Assembly (NCBI GenBank): GCA_030512335.1
Contig: JAULSU010000007.1
Span: forward strand, 310,001 to 374,000
From: Immersiella caudata
Taxonomy: Eukaryota > Ascomycota > Sordariomycetes > Sordariales > Lasiosphaeriaceae
Length of the DNA stretch: 64,000 bases
Direction: 5' to 3'
Under the pieces are notes generated by a model. It searched no databases and had not been told where the DNA came from. It worked only from the letters and a program-made list of their open reading frames with translations. A program made the translations under genes and the position numbers. Positions 53,892 through 64,000 of the stretch are shown piece after piece (within the stretch, counting starts at the first letter, position 1; every line of letters begins with the position of its first letter).

Positions 53892-55198
53892 TGTGGAATG
53901 GGCAGCAACTAATGTTGGCAACGTTGTTCTATCGAAGATAAGGTAGAAAGGTCGATCGACGCGGGGAAAAAAGAAAAAAGTTTGAATAGGACTAGCTCGT
54001 CACTTCTGCCTGACGCGGGGGGGTTTTGCCCTACTGCCAACATGTAACGGTTTCTAGACCTCCCATCCGTAGAGCCCCGTCCAGTAACGGTCCTCCGGCT
54101 CTCTCGTCTCCCCCATCTTGTTTCACCACTATCAACCAACCCAACATCATCAACTTCGACCGGTGTGTATGTTTCCAGTCTCCCAACGTCGAAATGCCCC
54201 GCCCGTATGTTCCCCTAACTGAAACTGAGAGGCTCCCATCCATCCTTCGGTGTCCCGGCTGCCGTTCTGCCTTTTGAGCATGAAGTATGGCATCGCTTGC
54301 TTCGGTGTCGACATATGACAGCTAGGGGCAGCCTATCTCTGGGAAATAATTTCAAGGGGTGTTATGCTGTATTTTTTCAATGATAAGATTTGAAACTCCC
54401 AAGGTCGGTTAACTGGATAAAGGGGGCGTAAATGACGGAGAAAAGGGGCAAAGTGGGCCCTTGCTTCAGTTGCCCCTTTCACCGTCGGAATGATGTTCTT
54501 TGCTAGCGCAGTCTTTGACGGCACGCTGTCAACTCTCCTACCTGGTCTCCTACTTGGTGGTATGCATCGGTTGCCCCTCCGTTGTAAGAACGCGGCCATT
54601 CCCCGGTATCTTGGTGCTTTAGGCTGAATGTATCAAGTTCGCCTCGTGAAAATGCCTTGCGATATCACGGCTGTACCAGCTCAAAATAGCTGCGCTGGGT
54701 GCAGAAAATGGCCCAACAACCGGTGCATTGGCTTCGAAACCAAATCTAGGGCCCGTGGCCCCCAAGCATGAGGCGGGATAAGGCGGCCCATGATCTAACT
54801 TCAGGGTTCAATCTCATGATGTGACGGTCGCCAAGCGGCGCAGTTGGCGCTACGGGTTAAGCGATGTTGGCTTTGATGCAAGGCTTCGGATCAAGCTCAT
54901 CTTCCACCGTACCACGTTCATTTACGTCCGCATCTCATTCGCTTCGTGGAAGATGAGAAGGTCTGAACCGGTCTTACCGTCACATTGTCGTCCCGTCCTT
55001 GTAGCATCGGAATATCAGCAACCCACTGACGATGGTTGCCAGACCCTATCGGGATTCAAGGGCAATCAGGGGAGGTTCGTGCTTCATCTTGGGTATAAAT
55101 TGAGACGTGGCCGCCTCCCAAAGGTGTGACGATGCGGACTATCCTTCACCAACTTACATCTCAAATCTTCCACTCCACATCTCTAGCATTACCACAAA
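53892..55198. other. 1.3 kb intergenic, no gene seen
   Basis: Holds the promoters of two divergent genes. A TATAAAT box at 55094-55100 lies 99 nt before the ATG at 55199. A 27-codon ORF at 54194 (MPRPYVPLTETERL...CPGC) is too short to support. Confidence 0.5.
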
Positions 55199-55612
55199 AT
55201 GCATCCCATCCTGGCCCTCACCACGCTCGCCGGGCTGGCAACTGCCCTCCCAGCCACCGGCACCACTCCCACGGCGGCTCTCTCCCCCGTCATCCACCCC
55301 CGTGGCGCGTGCCAGTCCCGCTACACGACCCACGACTACTGCCACTGGTTCTGCTCCGACTGCACCCGCGGTGGCGGCAGAGACTGGGGCTGCATTCAAC
55401 TTATCTGCGTCGAGGGATGCAAAGCGGCTATCGGATATGACAATGGCGGGGAATGCAAGAGTCACTGGAACGATGGGGGAACGTGGGCGTTTAAGTGTAC
55501 TCATGGGAGCGACGGGACGTTTGGGATGAGTCGGTGGAAGATGAAGGAGATGGGGTTGAACTGCTGGGGCGGTGGTGGAGCGGCGGGGGAGGAGTTTTGG
55601 TGTCAGTGCTGA
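55199..55612 (+). CDS. Small secreted 12-Cys protein
   Basis: A single exon of 137 residues. A signal peptide (MHPILALTTLAGLATALP) is followed by a short pro-region ending in HPRGACQSR. The Cys-rich domain has YCHWFCSDCTRGGG, WGCIQLICVEGCKAA, GGECKSHWNDGG, FKCTHGSDG, LNCWGGGG and a final FWCQC. There are twelve cysteines in the mature chain, six possible disulfides, and high Gly and Trp content. No domain recognised. Effector-like or antimicrobial by composition only. A TATA box supports transcription. Confidence 0.8.
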   Translation: MHPILALTTLAGLATALPATGTTPTAALSPVIHPRGACQSRYTTHDYCHWFCSDCTRGGGRDWGCIQLICVEGCKAAIGYDNGGECKSHWNDGGTWAFKCTHGSDGTFGMSRWKMKEMGLNCWGGGGAAGEEFWCQC

Positions 55613-55733
55613 ATGGGCAGAGGAAATGGAATAAAGCGTGGAGTTCCCCCTTTATTCAGCAGTCAAACAAACATCGCCATCCAAGAGCCTTGCCAGCGCA
55701 GATAAGAAGAAACAACGATCCTTTACCAGGCCC

Positions 55734-57433
55734 TCAAACCATATCATCCAGCTGGATATCCTTGCGTTCGGCCTCCCGCTTGCTCTCCCTGTTCGTAGTC
55801 ACATGCCAAATCGCCATGGTGATGGCCGTGAGACCCAACGACAACCCAACTAGAACCCAGATGTATCTAGATACAACCGATTCTCCTTCGCTGGGGCTGA
55901 AATTGAACAGTGAGGTAGAGAATATGGACTGGAATGATAATCCCGTCAGCAGTTCGTACATCAAGGTGGGTGATGAGAACTATCGGGGCAGTCCAGGGCA
56001 TCCAGGGGCACATACCGCAACGCATGACATGGGAAGGTACACCATGGTCAGAAGCGCAATGGAGCGCATCTGCGTGCTCTCGCGCTTTGTTTCCAGAGCT
56101 ATGGTGTTGTTTGCCTTGGCGATGCGAGTGTTGATGATGAACTCTTGCCTCGAGGTCTGATTCCAGACGGTCTGCATCGCGAGGGGTAGGTTCTGTGCGA
56201 TCATTTCGCACTCGTCGATTTTCTCGTCGTACTCGACCGATATGTCCGACAGTCTCCGCTTTATTCTTTGTCCTGTTTCGAGCGCGTTGTGCAGTCGCTG
56301 CCTTGTGTCGTTGGGTTGACGTTTCTCGTCATCAAAGGGAGCTTTGGGGGGGAGAGTTTCCAATTCCTCCTGCCACTGTGCATCTAAAACAGCAAGCTCC
56401 TCCAAAAACGAGACCAACTGACGCTTAACAGCCTTGATCTGATCAACCAAGTTGCGGCTTTTGATGCAATTGGTGAAGTAGTCGCGGATCTGAGTGCTGT
56501 TTGGGTCCCATTTTGCGTCCTCGGGAATGCTAGAGCTTGCCGCAAACTTGTCAACTAGCCCGTCCACCTCGGCGATTAGTCTCTCTCGCTCGAGTTCGGC
56601 GAAAATGCCAGCGAGGAGGAGTGGATGGCTCATGTATCTCCCTGCCGATCGAAGCCTCCTTTCAGTTCCACGCATTTGCGTGGGATTGCAGCCGTAAACG
56701 ATCGAGTACGAATGTTGCATCGAGGGGATGAAGGTTGTTGACAGGGCAAGATCCGCCGGGAGGGACGTGCTCATGCGAGCTGAGTAGGCTATTTGACATC
56801 AGTGATGTTTGTGGAATGGAAGGGGAGCATGGACATGTACAGATTGTCTTCTCTTTTCCTTCATTGCGGCGAACCGAGGAAAAGTGTGCTACGTTTCTGG
56901 CTATCACCCGCGTAATGCTTCTGTCGACCCGCAGTATTCGAACTAGTCGACTCCATATGTTTCTTCCAAAGGGCAAGTGCGAGATCGGTGAAGGCTGACC
57001 GGGGAAGACCTCGGGTCCTCGACTGCAGAGACTGGATTCAGGGGTAGTTAGCCCGGCGGGTTTCAGGGGCAGGTAGATATTGGAAGACGTGCATGGCGTA
57101 AAAGCATGGCTGAGTGGTGTCATCGGTGACTTCACGCTCCTAGCAATTGTTAGTGATTAGGGGTTCAATTGTATCTCCTTTGGGTCGATAGGGGCATACA
57201 TCTTCGAACCAAGCATCCCATTCGACCTTCCCTGTTATCTTACGGATAGAAGGGGGCTAAGGTGCAAAGCTATGTCAGAATGCACAATGGATCTGAAGAG
57301 AGAGTCATGGTGGATGCACCTCGTCGTCATCGTTTCCGCGCTTCCGAACTACCAGGCACTCCTGGTCGAAATAAAAACTGAAGTTTGAGGTGTCATGCTC
57401 CGTGAAATCGGCCTGTCCAGAGTCCCAATCCAT
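55734..57433 (-). CDS. CorA-like Mg2+-transporter-type protein, 5' half damaged
   Basis: The 3' half is solid. Exon 56788..56016 carries a coiled-coil helical bundle (KAVKRQLVSFLEELAVLDAQ; TGQRIKRRLSDISVEYDEKI) and LTMVYLPMSCVA. This is joined by intron 55929..56015 to SIFSTSLFNFSPSEGE, the loop, and a second TM (YIWVLVGLSLGLTAITMAIW) with a charged tail. This matches fungal CorA-like proteins, whose first TM ends in the LPxxFVAxxFS element. The 5' half appears as exons 57433..57320, 57256..57200 and from 57139. It then meets an in-frame TGA (57038-57040, CCC-TGA-ATC, where CGA would fit) and a later frame change before the intron 56789..56840. It may be a nonsense-mutated gene or contain base errors. 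Confidence 0.6.
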
Positions 57434-58104
57434 GATAATGATGAAGTAAATGCTTTGTTTCAGTCCAAGTCATGATACGTAAAGAGCAGGGTGAATGCTG
57501 GTGGTGCTCGGTTTCCGGACACACAAGTAGGGGGTAGGCTGGTGTCGAGGTTTCTGTCAGTTGTGTTTTTTTCCGTCCCCACAATAATCGGGCATGTGAG
57601 ATCCCAACCTTGCGGGTCCGCCCGCCACCATCACCCAGCGCCCATCCCGCCAGCGGGGCAATGGGCGGTATTGGTGGACTTGACAATGGGTGGGGGCACA
57701 AACAGCTGCAAGGTGACCACTGTATTACTGGATCGGGCTGCTTGCGCTTTGCACAGCCCATTTTTGTTGCAACCCGAAAAACACGTGGTTCGAATCGACT
57801 CGTTTGCCCGCGCCCCAATTATCTGGATACCTGCAGCTCTCGCCGTGTCTCTCGTTGCTATCGTTCCGCAATCGTCCCGCAAAGCTGCGGCCGGGCAAAC
57901 TCGGCAGTTGTCCCAAATGCGGCGAAATGGCATGAAATAACACTCAGCAATTTGCATGCCTCACCATTTTGAACCCGTTTGTTCATGTCACGGCTGGGCA
58001 CTAGCGGCTTCGCCCAGAATCCCCAATCTGCCTTGGGTCATCCGAGTTTGTTTTCTGTTTCCCGTTTCTCGCGTGCTAAAGAGCACACGGCTCCGATAAC
58101 AGCC
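57434..58104. other. Intergenic, no gene seen
   Basis: Promoters of the CorA-like gene and of the small GNY protein gene. No coding signal. Confidence 0.5.
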
Positions 58105-58455
58105 ATGTCATCGCGGAATGTGGGCGTATGGTACGAGGAGACACTGAGGCAAAAGTACAACAATCCGAGGCTCCTCATCCAAGTCCTCGACAAGATATAC
58201 GGTCCAGGGAATTACAAGGTCAAGGTAAGCTCACTCGGCCCCCACACCCGTCAACCAAGTTACCAAAGCAGTTTTTAGCTCACTTCCACAGACGATCATG
58301 AATCGGTGGATTCTGTCTCTTCCCCAACCCCTTCAGCCGGTGAGACCTTGGTAACCCAGCCCGAGCCTGAGAAGTCAGACACTGACAGGAGAGTTCGCAA
58401 GGGTGAACTCGACGGGATCGAGGACCGAATTCGTTTCCACTACAACCCGAACTAA
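58105..58455 (+). CDS. Small GPGNY-motif protein, copy A
   Basis: Three exons, 58105..58224, 58292..58339 and 58402..58455, all phase 0 (introns 67 and 62 nt; GTAAGC..CACAG and GTGAGA..GCAAG with branch ACTGAC), give 73 residues. The sequence runs MSSRNVGVWYEETLRQKYN, LLIQVLDKIYGPGNYKVK, TIMNRWILSLPQPLQP and GELDGIEDRIRFHYNPN. It is a compact, mostly helical, soluble protein without signal peptide. A second protein with the same L-D-x4-GNY-x-V core and the same intron position lies at 62208. The two flank a protein kinase gene. The family is known to me only as short uncharacterised ascomycete proteins. Confidence 0.75.
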
Positions 58456-58833
58456 AAGCCACCGCAGAGCTTCACTCGCTCCTTCGAGGTTGTGTTACGA
58501 GTCTATCTGTTTCATGATAACGTTATTGATTACTGTTAAGAACATGATTTTTAACACTTTCTGGGCCATTCTCAACCTCCAACCCCCAAGCCGAAAAATG
58601 TAAACAGCCCTTGTCGAGGGCAGAGCCTGCTGATCAGAGCCCTAAAGTAGCGCCAAATATTCATAGGTATTAAACACGTATAAGCGATGACAAGGAGAAA
58701 CGCTTGCCACATACTCCGCGAAATCATACCTCCTGCATCTGCTATCGTTTCTGCCAGACAACCTAAGCTCCATAATACACCCTTCTGTTAGCGTTCTCGG
58801 CTATGGGTTCTCAGGGTCAATTGCTTCATTAGG

Positions 58834-60755
58834 CTAGTCAGAGTCTTGGCGCGTACCTTCCCATAATGTCCAGTGCTTCATGTAAAATGAATTTGAGCAC
58901 CTGAAGTACGATTCGAGTTTTTTGAGTTCTCGATAGAGATCTGACGCTGCAATTCGCCTTTCCGGGTCGGATTCGAGCATCCTGGTCTCGATAAGCTCCA
59001 GCATTTGGCGCAAGTACTCGCAACATCCTGGATGAGCTCTAAGGTCGTTGATCCATTTCTGAACTTGTGGTTTAACAGTTGCTGTTCTTCGATCGGCGCT
59101 CACGGTGAAGAAGATATCCGACTCGAAGTTCCACCGCGTATCCATGGTGAGTCTTGAAACGGCGAACCTCTCGACGGCCCTGGTCCCGAGGAGAAACCAG
59201 GTGATATGCTCCAAGAATACACAGGCCATGCTGTATATGTCGGATCTCTGTGATATCTTGCCACTCTCGACATCGAATTCAGGGGCTCGGTAGGTTGCAG
59301 TCTAAAGTGGTGGAGTTAGTCCCCTGGGGTGAAGAAAGGTCTGAGGGAAGTAAAACCGACCATGGGAATCTCCGATGGGTTTTGCTGCGAGCGGGAAATA
59401 TCACGATGCAGCCTCCCGAGTCCCAGATCTCCAATGACTATCAGCTTCTCGCCACTCGGGAGCTCGAAGTAGAGGAAATTGCTTGGCTTGATGTCACCAT
59501 GTCGGCCGTAGAGGTTTGACCACGTCCTTTCAGATCGAAGACGTTCGCGATCGTTGTGGATGCATTCTAGAGCGCCGATCAAGTGGGAGAATTGCTTTGC
59601 CATCCAGCGCAGCTGCGATTTGTCCCCGACCATGGTTTCGTTGGCTCTCCAAAAGTCTTTCAGGTTTCCGTCAGCCCAGTCGAACAAGAGATAGTATGTG
59701 CTCTCGCCGCTGTCTGGATTCCGAATTTCGAATGAAGCGAGAAGCGGAATCAGATGCTTGCGAAAATCCCCAACTTGTAACGCGTTTTCGGTGTCGGCTC
59801 GGTCGTTGGTGTAGATTGACGCGAGAACTTCCATGTCAAACTCCATGCGGTGCTTCAAAAAGCTGTCTTTGGGGTGTCGTTTGAGCTTCTTCATCGCGTA
59901 AAGTCGGTGTGAGTTATTGAGCTGCAAGAAAGTCGTGGTTGTCAGCTCAGCCCCTTGCAGGGGTGGTTCAGGAGCCAAACCTACCTCATGGTCGACAAAT
60001 AATCCGCCACCATGATCCATCTTCACCCGTGTCACTTCGCTGAACCCCCCCTCGTCGGGCATGACACCGTTTGCGCCACTGATGCCACCGTTGTCCTGGA
60101 TCATGGGAAGAGGGTCGCCCTGCTCCAACACATAGTGCTTGTGCTTCGAGTTCGGTTGCCAAGTGATAAATGGGGGTGTCAGCCTCCGGGACCACAGGGC
60201 GAATTGTTCACGGTGGAACACCCTCCATTCGTCGATTCTCGTGTGGGCGCTTCCATGGTGACGGCAGTCAAGCCGAAACTCGTCAGCCATCAGCAATGGC
60301 AAGCAGTCGTCACACATGCCTTGGAGCATGAGCAGATCGAGGTCATCTTCCCTATCTATCTGGAGCAAAGCGCACAGCAGCTTGCGACAGGGGCCGGTCG
60401 TTCTGTCGCCGTAGTAGATTCTTTTGGCGGCGTCAACTCGAGTTGCCACATCCTTGTCACGGTAGCTTTGAAGGTTGGATATTATCTGGAAGACTGCTTC
60501 GGGCGTGACGATCTCGTCGAACTTGGCTCGGGGAACGAATTTTGTATGAAGGTCCAGGAAACAGGACTTTGAGGCACGATCAAGGCAGTCGGCGATGTCC
60601 GCTAACGCATTCCGGTTTTCCACCGCCAAAATTTGCCTTGGGACCAGGACGCGTGGTCGGTGTCGTCGGTACTCGGTTTCGCCGCGGTCCGTGACGGTCT
60701 CGACCTTCCGCTGGTTGTCGATAACGAATTCGTGGTCCTCTGCATCGGTAGACAT
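58834..60755 (-). CDS. Protein kinase with uncharacterised N-terminal region
   Basis: Exons 60755..59985, 59921..59361 and 59301..58834 (introns of 63 and 59 nt, phase 0) encode 599 residues. Residues 1-240 have no known domain but include CRHHGSAHTRIDEWRVFHRE. The kinase domain follows: RLYAMKKLKR (the ATP Lys), FDMEVLASIY (helix C Glu), HGDIKPSNFLYF (catalytic loop with HGD instead of HRD), IGDLGLGRLHR (DLG instead of DFG), TATYRAPEFDVESGKISQRS (activation segment end) and DIYSMACVFLE. Catalytic Asp, Asn and metal-binding Asp are present, so activity is expected. The start is the first ATG (MSTDAEDHEFVID). Both small GNY-motif genes flank it on the other strand. Confidence 0.88.
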
Positions 60756-62207
60756 TTCGCTAATTGTCGAGATGAAAGGGGGCGATGCCAGGCCCAAGGG
60801 GTCGTCCTCATGAAACAGGCCAAGGAAACTGCGCTAAAAGCGCCAAAGATTCCGTTGTTCGAAGGGAGCAAGACCCCCGCAGCGCCTAAGAATGCGAGTT
60901 CCAGGGAGTGCAGCGGAGGAAGGAATTTGTCGTCGAAGCCTTGTAAGAAGCCGGTGCGGGAGCCTAGTTAAATTATATCGCTCGCGCGGGATCTTTTTTC
61001 GGTGTGGGGAGTCCAAAAACACGGGCTGTGTCCGTTGGTTGCGGTCCGGGTGGGCGGCTGCCTGCTGGGTTGACCATTGTGACCGGTGAGGATGCAATGG
61101 TCGCCTTGTTTCGTTTCCAAAGACAAATGTGCAATTTCCCAACTTGGTTGACATGGATGCAGGGCAACGCCTTGGGGCGCGAACCATCCGTGGATGTTCC
61201 CCTGGCTCGGGTGGTCAAAATGGCGGTGGCAGGGCTGTCGGTCGAACGACTTTAGGGGAAGGTGCTGAGAGCTGAGGAACCAATCGCGATGGTCGTCAGT
61301 TTGCGGTGGACATCGTTGCTGCTTGAGGTGGGTAGCTTTGCGTCCATAAATGCTCCACAGAAGGGCCACTTCATAGATGAACTCTGTTACTATGTTCAAA
61401 TGACAGTGACGAGCAACACATGGATGATCAGTGGTGATTTAAAGCCGCGGTTAGCGCTGCCGTCGTCGATGAGATCGGGGTCATCAAGTCCCACTGCTGT
61501 CGCTGTGTAACAGCTGTGCTGACAACTTGCTTTCTAGACGCATGCGACCTGCGAGACACAAGCCCAACGAAGATGCTCCATTGGTTGGTTCGAATGCATT
61601 CGCAAGCCCTGGACCCCACTCCAACAGCACCCCCAAGAGGCCCCCGCCACTCTCTGTTGCCACTGAGCTCCACGGGCACAATGAAGATACTGGATGTCGT
61701 GATCAGGCAAGCCACAGAGGCAGGTACCAAGAGATGGGCGCGGGTGACACGGGCAGTAGCGCCCGACACAGGGCTTGGCATGGTTTCTGGCTCTGCGCCT
61801 CGCGCTTTCCGCTGTCAACTGCTTAGGAAAGTGCACCTGCAGCTGTGCCTTCCGTGTGCCACGTCCCATATGTCGGAGGTGCATCTATTGGGCTCGAATC
61901 TCCACTGTCTCAACACCGTTCATAGGCCGACATGGTGAGCGCATTCAAGAGATTAGCTGAGCATCCGGTGCCACCAAGGGAGCTGTGTACCGCTCAAGAT
62001 GTGAGAATCTGAGTTCGCCAAGGCGGTGAGCAAAATTTTCTATCCCCGTGGCAAAGCCACCAGTTCCGCCGAGAGAGCCGCCGCTGCGCGGAGTCTCGGA
62101 CCACCCTTAGGTCAATATTAAAACATGTGTGCCCCTGACAGGACAATGGCCGTTGCCTACAATCGGTTGCCTTGTAATCCCAGAATTCGCCACCTACTAT
62201 CTTGGAA
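60756..62207. other. 1.45 kb intergenic, no gene seen
   Basis: Kinase promoter on the left, GNY-B promoter on the right. A minus-strand ORF at 61428-61781 has one hydrophobic run but no other support. Confidence 0.45.
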
Positions 62208-62491
62208 ATGTCTACTCGACAGCGACACGCCAACCCCTACATTCTGGGCCAGAAATGGCACTATGATGCAGACGGCACCATGACCACTGTTGTCTCGGCA
62301 GCGTTGGTAAGCTGCAGCAAGTTGAAGCGCATCCTTGACGACGAGTGTCCACGTGGGAACTACTCAGTCCAGGTAGCCTACGACCTTCAAACAAGTTACT
62401 TCGTACCAGGCTAACATCCTTCGCCTAACAGCTAAAACGAGACGAGTTCAGGATTACAATTTACAATCCCATGACGTTCCGGCCAACATGA
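62208..62491 (+). CDS. Small GNY-motif protein, copy B
   Basis: Exons 62208..62372 and 62432..62491 (intron 62373..62431, GTAGCC, branch GCCTAAC, ACAG, phase 0) encode 74 residues. The sequence begins MSTRQRHANPYILGQKWHYD, with the core LKRILDDECPRGNYSVQ and then LKRDEFRITIYNPMTFRPT. As in copy A, the intron falls in phase 0 just after GNY-x-V-[KQ], and the N terminus starts with MS-[ST]-R. This supports common descent despite low identity. No signal peptide. Function unknown. Confidence 0.72.
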
Positions 62492-62883
62492 CCCGTCTCC
62501 AATTTGTCGGTATATAAGCGGCTGAACAAGATGCACCTACGTGGAGTTTAATCTCCTGTGTGTATTGCTTTGTCGGGTCTCAAGGGTGGATCTCTGGATC
62601 CTACGTGATCTTGTCCACATTACATACATTCACGGAATGTAGCAGGAGCCCTCATGAGAGACTTGAACCAAGCGGCGAAGCGGAGAGGGCAACACGTCAT
62701 ACATTGATATAGACCCTACCTATATTACGTTTTGCATCCCACAAAGCTGTTCTTCGTGCCTCTGTTCAACTGCATCTCTTCCGTTTGAAAAGTGGTATCA
62801 AATCCCAACCCAATCATACCATCACCCAACCCACATTTCCAATCACGCCATTCCTCCTGGGCAAGGGGGTATTGCAGTTACAT
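62492..62883. other. Intergenic, no gene seen
   Basis: Convergent 3' flanks of GNY-B and the aspartic protease. Confidence 0.5.
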
Positions 62884-64000
62884 CTAGATCGCAGACAGCC
62901 CCGTAAACAGCACAGCGCCAAGCATCAACCCGTAATTGACAGCGGACCTCACACCAAAAGAACATTCCCCATTTCCGCCAGGGACTGCATCAGCACCGGT
63001 ACCTATGGCCACGATATTCGTACCACAGTTGGCGGCCTGCGCAATGTGGAGATTCCCATTGCCCCAATCAAACACAGCTTCCAGGCAAACCTGTTAGTTC
63101 CCAATAACTCAAATGTGAGAGAGTCTAAACGTACCATACGACGACCGCAAAAACGGCGCCCCAAGAATATGCGTCTCGGGATCCAACCCCAAATCATTAT
63201 CATTCATCATGACATGACAAGCTGCCACCTCATTATAGGTATTCTCCTCGATGAGATTATGAAACGGGACGAGAATGTCTTTCCCATCTAGACCAAACGT
63301 CATGCCGCCTTTCTGTTGACGAAGCGCACAGTCGACGTTGCATGTCTTCCCACCGGCGCCTAGGGTGCCCTTGAGGTCGTCGCATACGGACTTCGTCAGG
63401 CCCTTGGGGAGGATGTTGTTTGTGGATCCGCAATCGAGTGAGGCGACGGTGTCGCCGCTGCCGAGGTCGTAGCTCTTTGAGGAGTCGGTACCGGGGTTGG
63501 TGAGTTTGATGGACTTGATGTTGACGTAGTAGCTCGTGTGGTCAACTGTCTGACCGCTGCTGGTCTTGAACTGTTGAGTTCGAAAAGGTATCTTGATGAG
63601 CCCTCCCTGGTACTTCTTCTTGTCGACGCCGCCGAAAGTGATGGTGCCCGTGGAGTTGTCGAGGTCGCCGAGGTGCATGCTGAAGGCGGGGCTGTTGATG
63701 ACGCCCTGGCGGGCCATACTGGTGAGAATCATGGGGTAGGATCCGGAATTGTTGAAGCCGCCGGGTGGAGGCCCGAATCCCATGATGCCGACGCCGGTTT
63801 GGTTGGAGGCCTTGGCAACCCCAAAGATTTGGTTATCAATACTGAGGCCGCCGATGGAGATGCGGTCTTTCAGGAAGCCGACGTCAACGGTGGTACTGTC
63901 GGCGTAGCTGAAGCGTTCATCCTCCATATCTGCGGTCTGGGTCGTGGAGGAAATAGAAGGGTCATAGTTTCCGCGCTTTCGGCACTCTGCGGGATCGCTT
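62884..64000 (-). CDS. Pepsin-family (A1) aspartic protease with GPI-type tail, 3' part
   Basis: The 5' end lies past the right edge. Exons >64000..63135 and 63077..62884 (intron 63078..63134, GTACGT, branch ACTAAC, GGAAG, phase 1). Visible features are the flap-side strand FSYADSTTVDVGFLKDRISI, GVGIMGFGPPPG, MHLGDLDNSTGTITFGGVD, the second catalytic-loop region VASLDCGSTNNILP, and ILGAPFLRSSY joined to AVFDWGNGNLHIAQAANC. The C terminus, GECSFGVRSAVNYG then LMLGAVLFTGLSAI, fits a GPI signal, as in yapsin/OPSB-like wall proteases. The second active-site triad reads D-C-G rather than the usual D-T/S-G. The first triad is outside the window. Confidence 0.85.

Noticed and set aside
54194..54277. 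27-codon ORF ending in CPGCRSAF
   Set aside because: Too short, no supporting splice or homology.
61428..61781. Minus-strand ORF with a hydrophobic run
   Set aside because: No codon bias, overlapping frames on the same strand are equally long, no family resemblance.
1..64000. Secondary-metabolite cluster, transposon or CRISPR-like array
   Set aside because: No PKS/NRPS/P450 core, no transposase, no terminal repeats and no regularly spaced repeats were seen on either strand.

Overview
This window is nuclear DNA of a filamentous ascomycete (Pezizomycotina, probably a Sordariomycete). The evidence is the many 50-130 nt introns with GTRNGT donors, CTNAY branch sites and YAG acceptors, the GC-rich codon third positions, an intron-containing tRNA-Tyr, and a gene set typical of plant-biomass-degrading or plant-associated fungi. 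Names are by motif recognition only; exon joins were worked out by hand from splice signals and reading phase.

Layout. 0-1 kb: 3' end of a membrane-anchored kelch protein. 1.6-7.5 kb: a 10-Cys secreted protein, a copper module (Ctr copper transporter followed by a copper-fist transcription factor, with repeated TTGCTC sites before both), an ABM-fold protein and a second 10-Cys secreted protein. 8.6-12.3 kb: an F-box/LRR-like gene and a decayed tandem copy of it. 12.5-24 kb: GNAT acetyltransferase, small secreted protein, DUF3632-like protein, two small unknown genes, a 557-aa F-box-like protein and a four-exon C2H2 zinc-finger protein. 24.7-34 kb: AA9 LPMO, a wrecked single-pass membrane protein gene, a GH12-like glucanase with a GPI-type tail, and a GT2 (cellulose-synthase-like) glycosyltransferase. 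35-43.5 kb: a small secreted protein, tRNA-Tyr, a 732-aa secreted protein of unknown function, an ankyrin protein, a 338-aa secreted unknown and a Cip1-like secreted protein. 43.5-46.5 kb has no convincing gene. 46.5-58 kb: a V8/trypsin-like protein that has lost its catalytic His and Ser, then several genes carrying single-base frameshifts (Ecm33-like, LITAF-like, membrane protein, CorA-like), and two small secreted proteins. 58-62.5 kb: a protein kinase flanked by two related ~74-aa proteins. 62.9-64 kb: a GPI-type aspartic protease running off the right edge.

How parts may work together. The copper transporter and copper-fist factor form a plausible self-contained regulon; copper is also the cofactor of the AA9 LPMO encoded 20 kb away. 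AA9, GH12-like, Cip1-like and the small secreted proteins form a secretome for plant cell-wall contact. The clustering of one-base frameshifts at homopolymers between about 48.5 and 57 kb may be assembly error or real decay, and this should be settled before those genes are interpreted.
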